Below the pieces are notes generated by a model. It did no database searches. It was not told the DNA's origin and worked only from the letters and a program-made list of their open reading frames with translations. Positions 14,377 through 23,778 of a stretch of 45,740 nucleotides of DNA are shown here, one piece after another; the first letter of the stretch is position 1; each line of letters begins with the position of its first letter. Source of the stretch: Variovorax sp. E3 (GTDB lineage Bacteria > Pseudomonadota > Gammaproteobacteria > Burkholderiales > Burkholderiaceae_C); NCBI RefSeq assembly GCF_016082275.1, contig NZ_MOWM01000051.1, positions 1-45,740 on the forward strand, in the 5' to 3' direction. The position numbers and the translations under genes were made by a program.

Positions 14377-16169
14377 TCAATGCAGGACTGGAGGGATGAC
14401 CAGCGCACGCCCGTCCGAACTGCGGGGGTCGGTCACCGCCACCGGCATCTTGTCCACGATCTGAATCGCTTCGATATTCAGCCCGCCGCCCACGCCGTCC
14501 TGCAAGATCCAGCCTCGACTGACGAGGTCGGTTTTCACCGAATCCGGGAACTTGCTGGCCTCGTAGAAGATGACGTTGTCCGGCAGCAGCTGATGGTGAA
14601 AGCGTGGTTTGGCTTGTGCCACAGCCAAGGGCAATCCATAGTCGAACACGTCCACGAGAACCTGATAGACGCTCGTGAAGATTCGCGAACCCCCCGGCGT
14701 TCCCAGCACCAAGCCACACTCCCGTCTTTCGTCGCAATCGTTGGACTCATGGATGAAAGCGGTCGCTTGCCGGGCTGTATCGAGTTTGCATCGGCTCCCA
14801 CCACGCCATACTGATTCGGCACCCCGGGCTTGGCGGAGAAATCATCCATCTCGTTGTTCAAGAGGAAGCCGGCGCCTTCGACGACGATGCCGCTTCCATA
14901 CTCGCCATTGAGCGTGTAGGTGTTGGACACGGCGTTGCCCCATTTGTCCACGATGGAGAAGTGCGTCGTCTCCGGCTTCTCGGTGGCCGAACCCGCTGCC
15001 GGATAGTCGAATCCCAAACCTGGTTTCACGTCGGCCAAAGGCGTCGGAACGTTCGGATTGACCTCCGCGGCGCGACCGCGAAGATAGTTGTCGTCCAGCA
15101 GTTCGGCGATGGGGACCTTATAGAAGCCGGGGTCGCCCAGGTACTGCGCCCGATCTGCAAAGAGGCGCTTTTCCATCTCCGCCGTGAGATGAATATATTG
15201 CGCAGAGTTCAGCGGTGCGTTGGCAAACTGCGGAGCCAGAAAGCTCTTCATCTTCAAAAGCTGCCCAATGCCGAAGCCGCCGGAACTTGGAGGTGGAGAT
15301 GTATAGATCGTGAGTCCGTGCCAGTTGATGGTGACGGGATCCCGCCATACAACCTGGTAGTTCGCGAGATCCGCCTTCGAGATCAAGCCGCGGGTTCGGG
15401 ACATCTGGTCCACGAGCAGGTCCGCCGTCCGCCCCTTGTAGAACTCGTCTGCACCGTTGTCGCTGATGCGCTGCAAGGTATCGGCGAGTTCCGCTTGCTT
15501 GAACAAGCTGCCCTTGATCATCTTGCCGCCGAAATAGTTGTTGAAGTTGATGCGTCTCTCGGTGGAGGTCGCCTCGGCCGTGGTGTAAGCGACGAAACCG
15601 TTCCTCGCGTAGTTGATCGCTGGCGCCATCACTTGGCTCCACTTCAGCTTGCCGAACTTCTGATGCACTGCTTGCATTCCCGCGACCGTACCTGGCACGC
15701 CTGCAGACAGCGAACCATCCCAGCTCAGCCCCGGGATGACCTCACCCTTGTCGTCGAGGTACATCGTGGGTGTCGCAGCGCCCGGGGCCTTTTCTCTGTA
15801 GTCGAGGAAGTAGGGCTTGCCGTCCATATAGACCGTCATGAAGCCGCCGCCGCCGATGTTGCCTGCACCTGGCAAGGTCACCGCCAGCGCAAACGCCACG
15901 GCGACGCCGGCATCCACGGCGTTGCCGCCGCTGTCCAGTATCAATTTGGCAGTCTGTGCGCCAAACTGGTCAGGCGCGGAGACAGCTCCGGCTTTCAGCC
16001 GAGGCTCCTCGTCTGCGGCCGGAGGGTTGCTTGGCGGCTGCGTTTGCGCGGCCGGGGGAAGCGAGACTCCCCCGCCGCCACCGCCGCCGCCACAACCAGC
16101 CAGACCTGCGAGAAGAGCCGAGGCGATAAGCGAACGCCTGCTACTCAATCCAAAGTTCGAAGTGCGCAT
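14377..16169 (-). pseudogene. ggt: Gamma-glutamyltransferase lipoprotein, single frameshift near the C-terminus
   Basis: Gamma-glutamyltranspeptidase (EC 2.3.2.2/3.4.19.13) hydrolyses or transfers the gamma-glutamyl group of glutathione in the periplasm. A lipoprotein signal (LLAGLAGC, Cys26) is followed by a run of eight Gly. The autocatalytic nucleophile is Thr401 in ETTHFSIVD. NEMDDFSAKPGVPNQYG and GKRPLSSMSPTIATKDG are classic motifs. The frame breaks after KDGSVA; LVLGTPGGSRIFTSVYQVLV and AKPRFHHQLLPD continue in the -1 frame to a stop at 14377. Restoring one base at about 14713 gives a normal 597-residue enzyme. It diverges from the VOC/binding-protein operon and fits with the 5-oxoproline genes downstream. 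Confidence 0.9.
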
Positions 16170-16240
16170 CGTGATTCCTTAGTTTTTGGTCACGCACCGA
16201 ATCTAGGGAAAAGGTTCCATTGCTTGCGCAATATTTAATC

Positions 16241-16320
16241 GTGGTCAGCAACGAGAAAAATCCTGCTCGCGAGGTTTCGAAGAACGGCACGGCGCGATTC
16301 GCCACAAGCCTGCTGACCAC
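16241..16320. promoter_or_regulatory. Distant inverted repeat in the ggt/VOC divergent region
   Basis: GTGGTCAGCA at 16241-16250 is exactly complementary to TGCTGACCAC at 16311-16320, 60 bases apart. The pair sits between the divergent starts at 16169 and 16444. Two half-sites about six helical turns apart could support looping by a dimeric regulator; this is inference. Confidence 0.4.
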
Positions 16321-16404
16321 CGCGCGCCAGCCTGCCAATCAATCGATTTTCTTGTTGCTCAGCAGCGAAATAAATCACTTTCGGTAATTCGATCCCATCC
16401 CTAA

Positions 16405-16423
16405 AGTTGCACCCATTGCAACT
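16405..16423. promoter_or_regulatory. Compact dyad upstream of the VOC gene
   Basis: AGTTGCA-cccat-TGCAACT, a perfect 7-base dyad containing a T-N11-A element typical of LysR sites, 20 bases before the ATG at 16444. A related ATTGC-ttgc-GCAAT lies at about 16219-16232. The LysR gene at 18610 is a candidate for binding it. Confidence 0.45.
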
Positions 16424-16443
16424 CTCCCGATGGGGAAATTTCC

Positions 16444-16875
16444 ATGTCCACCGCAACGACCCGCATTCCATTCCACCTGGCGTTTCCCGTGCGCGACATC
16501 GCCGAAGCGCGAGCGTTCTACGGCGAACTTCTCGGCTGTCCGGAAGGCCGCAGTGCGCCGGAATGGGTCGACTTCGATTTCTACGGCCATCAGATCGTGG
16601 CCCACCTGGCGCCGGACGAATGCGGCCACCGCCAGAGCAGCGCCGTCGACGGCCACAACGTGCCCGTGCGGCACTTCGGCGCGATCGTGCCCATGGACCA
16701 ATGGCAGGCCATGGCCGACAAGCTCGTGGCGCGCAAGACCGAGTTCGTGATCGAGCCCTACATCCGCTTCAAGGGCGAGCCCGGCGAGCAGGCGACGATG
16801 TTCTTTCTCGACCCCTCGGGCAACGCCATCGAGATGAAGTCCTTCGCGGACCTGAGCTCGCTGTTCGCACGCTGA
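16444..16875 (+). CDS. VOC-family (glyoxalase/extradiol dioxygenase-like) protein
   Basis: 143-residue vicinal-oxygen-chelate protein: one beta-alpha-beta-beta-beta module (FHLAFPVRDIAEARAFYGEL), then a second ending FFLDPSGNAIEMKSF, with the metal-ligand positions His11 and a late Glu in GNAIEMK. Family members are metalloenzymes acting on small substrates such as hemithioacetals or catechols; the substrate here is unknown. It is the first gene of a plus-strand operon (10 bases to the binding-protein gene) divergent from ggt. Confidence 0.85.
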   Translation: MSTATTRIPFHLAFPVRDIAEARAFYGELLGCPEGRSAPEWVDFDFYGHQIVAHLAPDECGHRQSSAVDGHNVPVRHFGAIVPMDQWQAMADKLVARKTEFVIEPYIRFKGEPGEQATMFFLDPSGNAIEMKSFADLSSLFAR

Positions 16876-16884
16876 AGGATCATC

Positions 16885-17793
16885 ATGATCACGAGCAATA
16901 TGAAGTCCGTGGCATTGGCTGCCATGCTGATCGCCTGCGCGTCCGCTTCGGCCCAGTCCGATACGTTGGGCAAAGTCAAGGAGTCCGGCTCCATCACGAT
17001 GGGCGTGCGCGATGCCTCGGGCGCCATGTCGTTCACGCTCGGGCCCGGAAAGTACACAGGCTTTCATGTCGAGATCTGTGAGCGAGTCATCGCCGACATC
17101 AAGAAAGCGGCGCAGCTCGAGAAGCTGGATGTGAAGTACCAGCTCGTGACGCCGCAGAACCGCATTCCGCTCGTCCAGAACGGCACGGTGGACATCGAGT
17201 GCGGAACCACCACCAACAATGCCGCGCGGCAGAAGGACGTTGCATTCGCGCCCACGCTGTATGTCGAAGGCATCCGCATCGCCGTCAAGACGACCTCGGG
17301 CATCTCGTCGTCCGCGCAACTGGCTGGCAAGACAGTCGCGGCCACCACCGGCAGCACGTCCGTGCAGGCGCTGCGAAAGCTCGGGCGCGACGGCGTGGCC
17401 GGCGTCTCCGAAGTGCTGTCCAAGGACAACAGCGAAGGCTTCCTGCTTCTTGAGGGGGGTCGCGCAGAGGGATTCGTCGCCGACGGCCAGATCCTGGCCA
17501 CGCTGATCTCCAAGAGCAAGGAGCCCGAGAAGTACAAGCTGCTGGATCAGGTTCTCAGTGTGGAGCCCATCGCGATCATGTTCCGCAAGGGTGATCCGGC
17601 ATTCAAGAAGGTCGTCGACGACAGCATTCTGGCTCTGGCCAAAAGCGGTGAGGTTTCGCGCATCTACGACAAGTGGTTCATGCAGCCGATCCCTCCCAAT
17701 GGTTCGAAGGTGGGATTGCCGGCGAACGCGATGACCAAGGCCGCGTGGGCCGCCCCGTCGGACAAGCCGCTGGAGGCTTACGAGGCGCGCTGA
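16885..17793 (+). CDS. Glutamate/aspartate-type ABC solute-binding protein (GltI-like)
   Basis: 302-residue periplasmic amino-acid-binding protein with a signal peptide ending ASASAQS. From memory it parallels E. coli GltI closely: SDTLGKVKESGSITMGVRDA, TPQNRIPLVQNGTVDIECGT and TTNNAARQKDVAF, then the C-terminal YDKWFMQPIPPNGSKVGLPA. GltI binds L-glutamate and L-aspartate. No permease or ATPase gene is adjacent, so it must share a transporter encoded elsewhere or have a slightly different ligand. ATG 16885 follows GAAGGA; an in-frame ATG at 16900 is possible. The stop overlaps the next ATG (TGATG). Confidence 0.88.
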   Translation: MITSNMKSVALAAMLIACASASAQSDTLGKVKESGSITMGVRDASGAMSFTLGPGKYTGFHVEICERVIADIKKAAQLEKLDVKYQLVTPQNRIPLVQNGTVDIECGTTTNNAARQKDVAFAPTLYVEGIRIAVKTTSGISSSAQLAGKTVAATTGSTSVQALRKLGRDGVAGVSEVLSKDNSEGFLLLEGGRAEGFVADGQILATLISKSKEPEKYKLLDQVLSVEPIAIMFRKGDPAFKKVVDDSILALAKSGEVSRIYDKWFMQPIPPNGSKVGLPANAMTKAAWAAPSDKPLEAYEAR

Positions 17794-18613
17794 TGCGAAC
17801 CATCTCGCCAAGGCAAGGCGTTGCTGCGCCTCGGACGGCATTCATCGTGCGCCACGTGGGATGGCAGGACGCCGGCCTTTTCCGGCCGCGCTCGAACAAC
17901 GCGGCTATGAGGTCGTGTATGTCGACGCGATGCTGGGCGGTGCGCTGGATCGGCGTGCCGATGCTGCTGATGTCGTGATCGTGCTGGGGGGACCCAACGG
18001 GGCGTACGACGAAGGCGCGTTCCCGCCGCTGCAAAGCGAACTCCAGCTGATCGAGCGCCGCCTGAAAGCCGGCCTGCCTCTCCTTGGCATCTGCCTGGGC
18101 GCCCAGCTGCTCGCGCGCGTGCTGGGGGCCGAGGTCAAATCGATGGCGCAGCCCGAAATCGGCTTCGGGCCCCTCGTGCTGACCACGAACGGCGCCAACT
18201 CCATCATCCGGGACCGGGCCGCTGCAGCCCCTGTGCTGTTCTGGCATCAGGACACTTTCGGGATTCCGCATGGTGCGACTCATCTGGCGAGCTCTCGGTT
18301 CTGCGCGAATCAGGCGTTTTGCTATGACAAGCACGTGCTTGCGTTGCAGTTCCACCTGGAGCCCGATCCCAAACGATTTGAAGAATGGTTGGTAGGCAAC
18401 ACCTACCAGCTCAGCCACCTGAAAATCGATGTGCGAACTCTGCGGGAAGATATGCGCCGCAGTGCCGACGCCTTTTCCCGTGCGGGCCATGCTTTCGTGG
18501 GCGCCTGGCTCGATTGCATCGAGCAAAAGCGCGGTTTTCTGAACGCTTCCGAAAAGCTTGCGGGGGCCATCCAGCAGCCTTCGCCGGCTAGCGCAATCGA
18601 GAGCTCTCTCTAG
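17793..18613 (+). pseudogene. Class I glutamine amidotransferase-like protein, single frameshift
   Basis: A GATase class I domain: VIVLGGPNGAYDEGAFPPL, the nucleophile elbow GICLGAQLLARVLGA, and the His/Glu pair in LALQFHLEPD. Such stand-alone proteins hydrolyse glutamine or gamma-glutamyl amide bonds. The true start is ATG 17793, coupled to the binding-protein gene; AFIVRHVGWQDAGLF is in that frame and AALEQRGYEVVYVDA in the -1 frame. One C is missing in the cttttccggccgcgc stretch at about 17880. The restored length is 273 residues. Context (binding protein for Glu, ggt, 5-oxoprolinase) suggests gamma-glutamyl metabolism. Its stop overlaps the stop of the convergent LysR gene. Confidence 0.85.
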
Positions 18614-19587
18614 GACGTGCGCGACCGCCCCCCGGCAGCGGCACGACGAAGTTTCGACACGAGCGGATTGCCAGGCCGCGCCTCGGCAGCATCGCGCAGG
18701 TGCTGGGCAAAATGGCCCACGATCGGCGGGCTGACCCTGGGCTTGCGTTGAAGCAGGCCGATCTCCCTGTAGAAGGTGAACTCACCCAGCGATACGACAC
18801 GCACCCCCACGGGCAGCGGGAGATGCGCCTCGACCAAGGGAACCAGCGCAACACCCAAACCCTTGGAGGCAAGGTGGATCAATCCCGGGATTTCATCGAC
18901 CTCGATCGCGTCGTTGACCGAGAGTCCCTCGCGGCGAAGAAATCCCTCGACCATCCGCCCGCCGAATGACGCCCTGTCATAGCGCAGGAACGGTTGCTCC
19001 TGGATCATGGCGCGCCAGTCCCTCGTCGCGGGCATCGCCTTGGGTACGACGAGCACATAGGGCTCATGGATCAGCGCTTGCCACGTCAGATCGGAAGGCA
19101 TGCCGAAAGGGGGGCGGATGATCACCGCCGCATCGATCTTGCCGGCGTCAAGGTCATCCATCAGCCGCATCGATACACCGGGCGACACATGGACGCGCAC
19201 AAGGGGAAACGCTTTGCGCAGGCTCTCGAGCGCTCGCGCGAGCAACGTGGGTTGCGCCGAGGCGATGGAACCTATTCGCAGCAATCCACTGGTCGCACTG
19301 TCCTGGGGGAGCTCTCCCAGCTTTGCGAACAACGCACAGATCTCCTCCACACGCGGCAAGGTCGTCTGACCCGCGACGTTCAAGGTGGCGGAGCGCCCGG
19401 TGCGATCGAACAAGGCGAAACCCAACGCCTCTTCGAGCCGCTTGATCTGGCTGCTCACCGCGGACTGGGTCAGTCCGATGTGGTCTCCGGCCGCGGCAAA
19501 GGTGCCGTGCTTGCACACCGCGATGAAGGTTTTCAGTTCGCTGATCACCCGCAGAGCATCGCAAATATCGATCGTCGGGTCAATCAC
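18610..19587 (-). CDS. LysR-family regulator divergent from the biotin carboxylase/Pxp operon
   Basis: LysR protein of 325 residues from GTG 19587 or 312 from GTG 19548. The second start fits the common N-terminus (VISELKTFIAVCKHGTFAAA) and either has only a weak ribosome site. HTH: HIGLTQSAVSSQIKRLEEAL then FDRTGRSATLNVAG. The effector domain from ~100 has GLLRIGSIASAQPTLLARAL and SKGLGVALVPLVEAHLP. Position and orientation make it the likely regulator of the operon starting at 19882, perhaps also of the 16444 operon and ggt. Its stop codon overlaps that of the amidotransferase gene by two bases. Confidence 0.9.
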   Translation of the reverse strand: MIDPTIDICDALRVISELKTFIAVCKHGTFAAAGDHIGLTQSAVSSQIKRLEEALGFALFDRTGRSATLNVAGQTTLPRVEEICALFAKLGELPQDSATSGLLRIGSIASAQPTLLARALESLRKAFPLVRVHVSPGVSMRLMDDLDAGKIDAAVIIRPPFGMPSDLTWQALIHEPYVLVVPKAMPATRDWRAMIQEQPFLRYDRASFGGRMVEGFLRREGLSVNDAIEVDEIPGLIHLASKGLGVALVPLVEAHLPLPVGVRVVSLGEFTFYREIGLLQRKPRVSPPIVGHFAQHLRDAAEARPGNPLVSKLRRAAAGGRSRTS

Positions 19588-19881
19588 TCATCGATGAAAT
19601 TCCACCTGTCGCCAGTGGCCATTCATCGAAATTTTCCGTACCAAGCACGAATTTATATTGTTTTTCTTTGATGTTCTTCATTCATAAACTTCGTCGCTTC
19701 AGTAAGAAGAAACGCTGAAAAAACGACGAATACATGCGAGGTGTCACCAGGCGGTTTCAACGCATGAGCGCGGGCTTCCCGCGATGTTCTTGCTGTGCAC
19801 CGGGGCGCCGCACCGTGGGGTCTCTTGCGGATCACATGTGAGCCGATCACCGTTTCGACCCACCGAAACAGGAGCCAGAGT
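19588..19881. promoter_or_regulatory. Divergent control region between LysR and the biotin carboxylase operon
   Basis: 294 bases without a gene, with an AT-rich core at about 19630-19700 (atttatattgtttttcttt), unusual against the GC-rich surroundings and suitable for promoters. TCGATGAA (about 19590) and TTCATCGA (about 19622) form an 8-base inverted repeat with ~25 bases between; inside it is CCAC...GTGG. These are candidate LysR sites. The biotin carboxylase ATG at 19882 is preceded by GGAG. Confidence 0.5.
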
Positions 19882-21291
19882 ATGAAGAGAATCTTGGTCG
19901 CCAATCGCGGCGAAATCGCTTGCCGCATCATCCGGGCGGCGCGCGAGCTGGATATCCAGACCATCGCAATCCATTCGGACGCGGATGCCGACGCGCTGCA
20001 CTGCGAAATGGCCGACTTCGCGGTTCGCGTCGGTCCGGCGGCTGCGAGCGAGAGCTATCTGAATGTCGATGCGGTTCTCCAGGCTGGCCTGCAGCACGGG
20101 GCTCAGGGCGTGCATCCGGGCTATGGCTTTCTTTCCGAAAACACCGCCTTCGCAAGGGCTGCGCAGCGCCATGGCATTGCATGGATCGGCCCCACGCCCG
20201 AATCCATCGAGGACATGGGCGACAAACACCGGGCGCGAAGCATCGCTCACCAGTGCGCAGTTCCGGTTCTCCCAGGCAGTCGTGCATTTCTTCCTGGCGA
20301 AAGCGCGCAGCTGTTGGCGTTGGAGGGGGCGCGCGTGGGTTACCCCTTGCTGGTCAAGGCGGCCGGTGGCGGTGGTGGCATCGGGATGAAACGGGTGGAC
20401 TCGCCCGACGGCCTGGCGGCGGCCGTTTCGTCGACCCAGTCGCAAGCGTTGAAGGCCTTCAGCGACGCGTCGATCTATCTGGAGCGCTTCGTGCCGCGCG
20501 CCCGGCACATCGAAGTGCAGGTCTTTGGATACGGCGACGGCACCGCTGTCCACCTTTTCGAGCGCGAGTGCTCGGTGCAGCGACGGTTCCAGAAGATCGT
20601 GGAAGAGAGCCCCGCGCCCAACCTGGCACCCGACGTACTCGAGCGGATGCTCGCTTGCGCCGTATCGCTGACCGCGGGCCAGCGCTACCGCGGAGCCGGG
20701 ACCGTCGAGTTCATCCTGGACGCGCAGAGCCAAGCCTTCTATTTCCTCGAGATGAATACCCGCATCCAGGTTGAGCATGGTGTCACCGAAGCCGTGACCG
20801 GCCGGGACCTGGTGCGCGATCAGATTCTCCTGGCCGCCGGAACCCTGGAACGCACACCACAAGCGGCGATTCACCGTCACGGCGCGGCGATCGAGTGCCG
20901 GGTGTATGCCGAAAATCCGTTGAAGAACTTTCTTCCATCGCCTGGCCTGCTCGAACGATTTGCCTTGCCCGCTGGCATCGATGGCCTGCGCGTGGACACC
21001 GGTGTGCGCCAGGGGGACTCGATCAGTCCGTTCTACGACCCGATGATCGCCAAGATCATCACCGCGGCGCCCACGCGTGCCCAAGCACTGCAGCGGATGG
21101 ACGCGGCCCTGCGGGGCATCGACATAGCGGGCATTCGCCACAACACAAGCTTCCTGCAGCAAGTCATCCGGCATGCCGCCTTCCAGGCCGGCACGGTAGA
21201 CACGAATTTTGTCGATCGGGAAAAGCAGACGCTGCTCGCCGGCATGAGCGAGCTTGCGGGTGATAGCGTCTTGCCGAAAGCCGCGTCATGA
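19882..21291 (+). CDS. Biotin carboxylase subunit (AccC/urea carboxylase BC-domain type)
   Basis: 469-residue ATP-grasp biotin carboxylase, which uses ATP and bicarbonate to carboxylate biotin on a carrier protein. Motifs: MKRILVANRGEIACRIIRAA at the N-terminus, GYGFLSENTAFARA, the glycine-rich ATP lid AAGGGGGIGMKRV, ARHIEVQVFGYGDG, ERECSVQRRFQKIVEESPAP, and EMNTRIQVEHGVTEAVTG. In E. coli AccC the last motif is NTRIQVEHPVTE; here the Pro is Gly. The gene opens a five-gene coupled operon and its stop overlaps the PxpB start (ATGA). Its partners are PxpB, PxpC, PxpA and a carrier protein, not AccA/AccD or PccB, so the product is probably not acetyl-CoA carboxylase. Confidence 0.92.
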   Translation: MKRILVANRGEIACRIIRAARELDIQTIAIHSDADADALHCEMADFAVRVGPAAASESYLNVDAVLQAGLQHGAQGVHPGYGFLSENTAFARAAQRHGIAWIGPTPESIEDMGDKHRARSIAHQCAVPVLPGSRAFLPGESAQLLALEGARVGYPLLVKAAGGGGGIGMKRVDSPDGLAAAVSSTQSQALKAFSDASIYLERFVPRARHIEVQVFGYGDGTAVHLFERECSVQRRFQKIVEESPAPNLAPDVLERMLACAVSLTAGQRYRGAGTVEFILDAQSQAFYFLEMNTRIQVEHGVTEAVTGRDLVRDQILLAAGTLERTPQAAIHRHGAAIECRVYAENPLKNFLPSPGLLERFALPAGIDGLRVDTGVRQGDSISPFYDPMIAKIITAAPTRAQALQRMDAALRGIDIAGIRHNTSFLQQVIRHAAFQAGTVDTNFVDREKQTLLAGMSELAGDSVLPKAAS

Positions 21292-22027
21292 GCGGCCAGC
21301 AAACGCTCTCCGAAAAAGAGGGGCCTTGGCGAATGGCACCTGCGGGCGACAGCTGTCTTGTGGTGGAGCTTGGCCCGGTTGGTCCCGGCGCCAGCAGCCG
21401 GTGGTCGGCGGCCGCCGCGGCCGCGTTGCGCGAAGCAGGCATCCCGGGCGTGACGGACATCGTGTCCGCGATGACCACCGTCGGGATTCACTACCGGCCA
21501 GAGTCGATCCGGTGCCTGTCGACGCAGGACGAAACGCCCTACCAGGCCGCGGCACGCCAGGTCCGGGCGGTGCTCGATGGGTTCGAATGCCGCGGTTCGG
21601 TTGCCACGCGCATCGTCGAGATTCCCGTCTGCTATGGCGGCGAGCACGGCCCCGATCTCACGTCGGTGGCGCAGGCGTGCGGGCTGACACCCCGGGAATT
21701 GATCGATCTGCATACCAGCGCGGACGCGAGGTTCAGATGATCGGCTTTGCGCCCGGCCACCCCTATATCGGCACCTTCGACGAACGACTGGCGCCGCCGA
21801 GGCGTGCGCAACCCCGAACGGCCGTGCCGATCGGCTCCGTGGGGCTGGCGAATCGCCAGAGCGTGATCTATCCATTGAGCCTGCCGGGCGGATGGAACCT
21901 GATCGGTCGAACCCCGCTGATGCTTTTCGACCTGAGCCGCGACCCCGTGTGTTGGCTGGCGGCGGGAGACCGCATTCGTTTCGTTCCCATCTCGGTGGAA
22001 GAGTTTGAAGCCATGGAGGCCAAGTGA
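21288..22027 (+). pseudogene. pxpB: PxpB/KipI-like subunit (5-oxoprolinase subunit B), single frameshift
   Basis: KipI-type cyclophilin-like protein, the allophanate-hydrolase-subunit-1 fold, which with KipA/PxpC forms the ATP-using 5-oxoprolinase heteromer and is homologous to half of the urea carboxylase carboxyltransferase domain. GDSCLVVELG and ESIRCLSTQ..RIVEIPVCYGGEHGPD are in the first frame. QMIGFAPGHPYIGTFDERLA, GGWNLIGRTPLMLFD and GDRIRFVPIS are in the -1 frame. One base is missing near 21725, between LHTSAD and EVQM. The restored product has 246 residues, the normal size. ATG 21288 and stop 22027 are both coupled to neighbours (ATGA, TGATG), which argues that the frame is intact in the cell. 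Confidence 0.88.
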
Positions 22028-22980
22028 TGACGATCGAAGTCCTCAAGCCCGGCGCGCTGTCGACCTTTCAGGATCTGGGGCGCATCGGCCACCAGCACAA
22101 TGGCATTCCGGTCTCCGGCGTCATGGACGAACGCTCGCATCGGCTGGCCTGCATGCTCGTCGGGAATGCCCCCTCCCAAGCCACGCTCGAAGTCACCCTG
22201 TTGGGACCGACACTGAAGTTCGAGGCGCCTGCCGTCATCGCGGTGTGCGGCGCAGACCTGAGCGCCACGCTGGGTGGCAATACCCTGCCGCTTGGCACGC
22301 AAGTCTCGGTGGCTGCAGGCGACCTGCTGTCCTTCGGCAAGCGCGCAAGCGGGCTGCGCGCATACATCGCAGTCGCTGGTGGCTACGCACTGCAGCCGGT
22401 CATGGGCAGCACAAGCACATACGTTCGCGGTGGCTTCGGCGGCGCCCAGGGCCGTCCGCTTCAAAAGGGCGATCGCATTGCGCTCGGCCCTGCGGCAACA
22501 GGAACTCCGTCCGTCGACGCGAACGGTTTCATGTTTCCGAAGGAAGTGCAGCGTCCGTCGGGCACGCCGCTTCGGATCGTTCCGGGCAGGGAGTGGCAGG
22601 CGTTCGAACCCTGCGCGCACCGGGCGATGGCCGAGCAGGCTTTTCGCGTCAGTCCGCGTTCCGATCGCATGGGCTACCGGCTGGAAGGCGAACCCCTGCG
22701 CCTGTTGCAGGCGCTGGAACTGCAATCGGAAGCCGTGAGCTTCGGGACCGTTCAAGTCCCCCCGGACGGATTTCCCATCGTGCTGATGGCGGATCGCCAG
22801 ACCACGGGCGGGTACCCCCGCATCGCGAACGTCGCGACTGTCGATCTGCCGCGCCTGGCGCAAGTCATGGCCGGCGATGAACTGCGCTTCGAGTGGATCA
22901 CGCTGGATGCGGCACAAAAGCTCGCGGTTGTGCAGGGCGAGATCTTCCGCATGATGGAGGCAGGCCGTGGCGTCCATTGA
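22027..22980 (+). CDS. pxpC: PxpC/KipA-like subunit (5-oxoprolinase subunit C)
   Basis: 317-residue KipA/allophanate-hydrolase-subunit-2 domain protein. Signature segments: MTIEVLKPGALSTFQDLGRI, ALPVSG-like GIPVSGVMDERSHRLACMLV, AVCGADLSATLGG, RAYIAVAGGYALQPVMGSTS, FRVSPRSDRMGYRLEGEPL and DGFPIVLMADRQTTGGYPRI. With PxpA and PxpB it hydrolyses 5-oxoproline to glutamate using ATP; the same fold forms the other half of the urea carboxylase carboxyltransferase domain. Start chosen is ATG 22027, overlapping the PxpB stop. The gene overlaps pxpA by 14 bases. Confidence 0.93.
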   Translation: MTIEVLKPGALSTFQDLGRIGHQHNGIPVSGVMDERSHRLACMLVGNAPSQATLEVTLLGPTLKFEAPAVIAVCGADLSATLGGNTLPLGTQVSVAAGDLLSFGKRASGLRAYIAVAGGYALQPVMGSTSTYVRGGFGGAQGRPLQKGDRIALGPAATGTPSVDANGFMFPKEVQRPSGTPLRIVPGREWQAFEPCAHRAMAEQAFRVSPRSDRMGYRLEGEPLRLLQALELQSEAVSFGTVQVPPDGFPIVLMADRQTTGGYPRIANVATVDLPRLAQVMAGDELRFEWITLDAAQKLAVVQGEIFRMMEAGRGVH

Positions 22981-23778
22981 CCTCAACAGCGACGTGGGCG
23001 AGAACTACGGGGTCTACCGGCTCGGCGATGACGCTGCCGTGCTGGACCACGTGACCTCCGCCAACGTGCCTGCGGCATGCACGCGGGAGACCCGCAGACC
23101 ATCGCCACGACCGTCGAGCTCGCAAGAGCCCGTGGCGTGTCGATCGGCGCACATCCCGGGTTCGCGGATCTTCAGGGGTTCGGGCGTCGCCCGATGCAAC
23201 TGGGGCGGGACGAGTTGTACCACTTGATGCTCTACCAGATCGGCGCGCTGCAAGCCTTTTGCAGGGCCGCGGGAACTCGCCTGGCTCACGTCAAGACGCA
23301 CGGCGCGCTCTACAACATGGCGGCACGCGATTCAGCCATGGCGCGCGCGATTGCCGATGCGGTGTGCGCCGTCGACCCGGCGCTGGTTTTCTACGGCCTG
23401 GCGGGCTCGGATCTTGTTCGAAGCGCCCGGGATGCGGGACTCGTCGTGGCGGAAGAAGTGTTTGCGGATCGGAGCTATCAGGACGACGGCACCCTGACGC
23501 CACGCGCACACCCGCGCGCCATGATCACCGACATCGAGCAATCCGTGGCACAGGTGCTTCGCATGGTTCGCTTCGGCGTGGTGAGGTCGATCAACGGCGT
23601 GGATGTGCCTGTGCGGCCGGACACGCTGTGCATCCACGGCGACCAACCCGATGCGGCGAACTTCGCGCGCGCAATCCGGCAGGCGCTCCAAGCCGAGGGC
23701 GTTTCCATTCGCCCTCCGGGTTCAAGCGCCGTCGCCCTTCGACCGGTTTCCCCCACCCCCTCTGGAGCCCATGCATGA
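22967..23778 (+). pseudogene. pxpA: PxpA (LamB/YcsF family, 5-oxoprolinase subunit A), single frameshift
   Basis: LamB/YcsF TIM-barrel-like protein, the third subunit of the PxpABC 5-oxoprolinase. From GTG 22967 (GGAGG 7 bases upstream, inside the pxpC end) the first frame gives IDLNSDVGENYGVYRLGDDA. HAGDPQTIATTVELARARGV, SIGAHPGFADLQGFGRRPMQ, RLAHVKTHGALYNMAARDS and VDVPVRPDTLCIHGDQPDA follow in the -1 frame. One G is missing at about 23067, where CAACGTGGCCTGCGGCATGC would restore NVACGMHAGD. The restored length is 270 residues, typical for YcsF. The stop overlaps the carrier protein ATG. Confidence 0.9.

Noticed and set aside
16061..16093. Gly-codon run in ggt as a microsatellite of independent interest
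   Set aside because: A poly-Gly linker just after a lipoprotein cysteine is common; nothing further supports phase variation, and the ggt frame break lies ~1.3 kb away.
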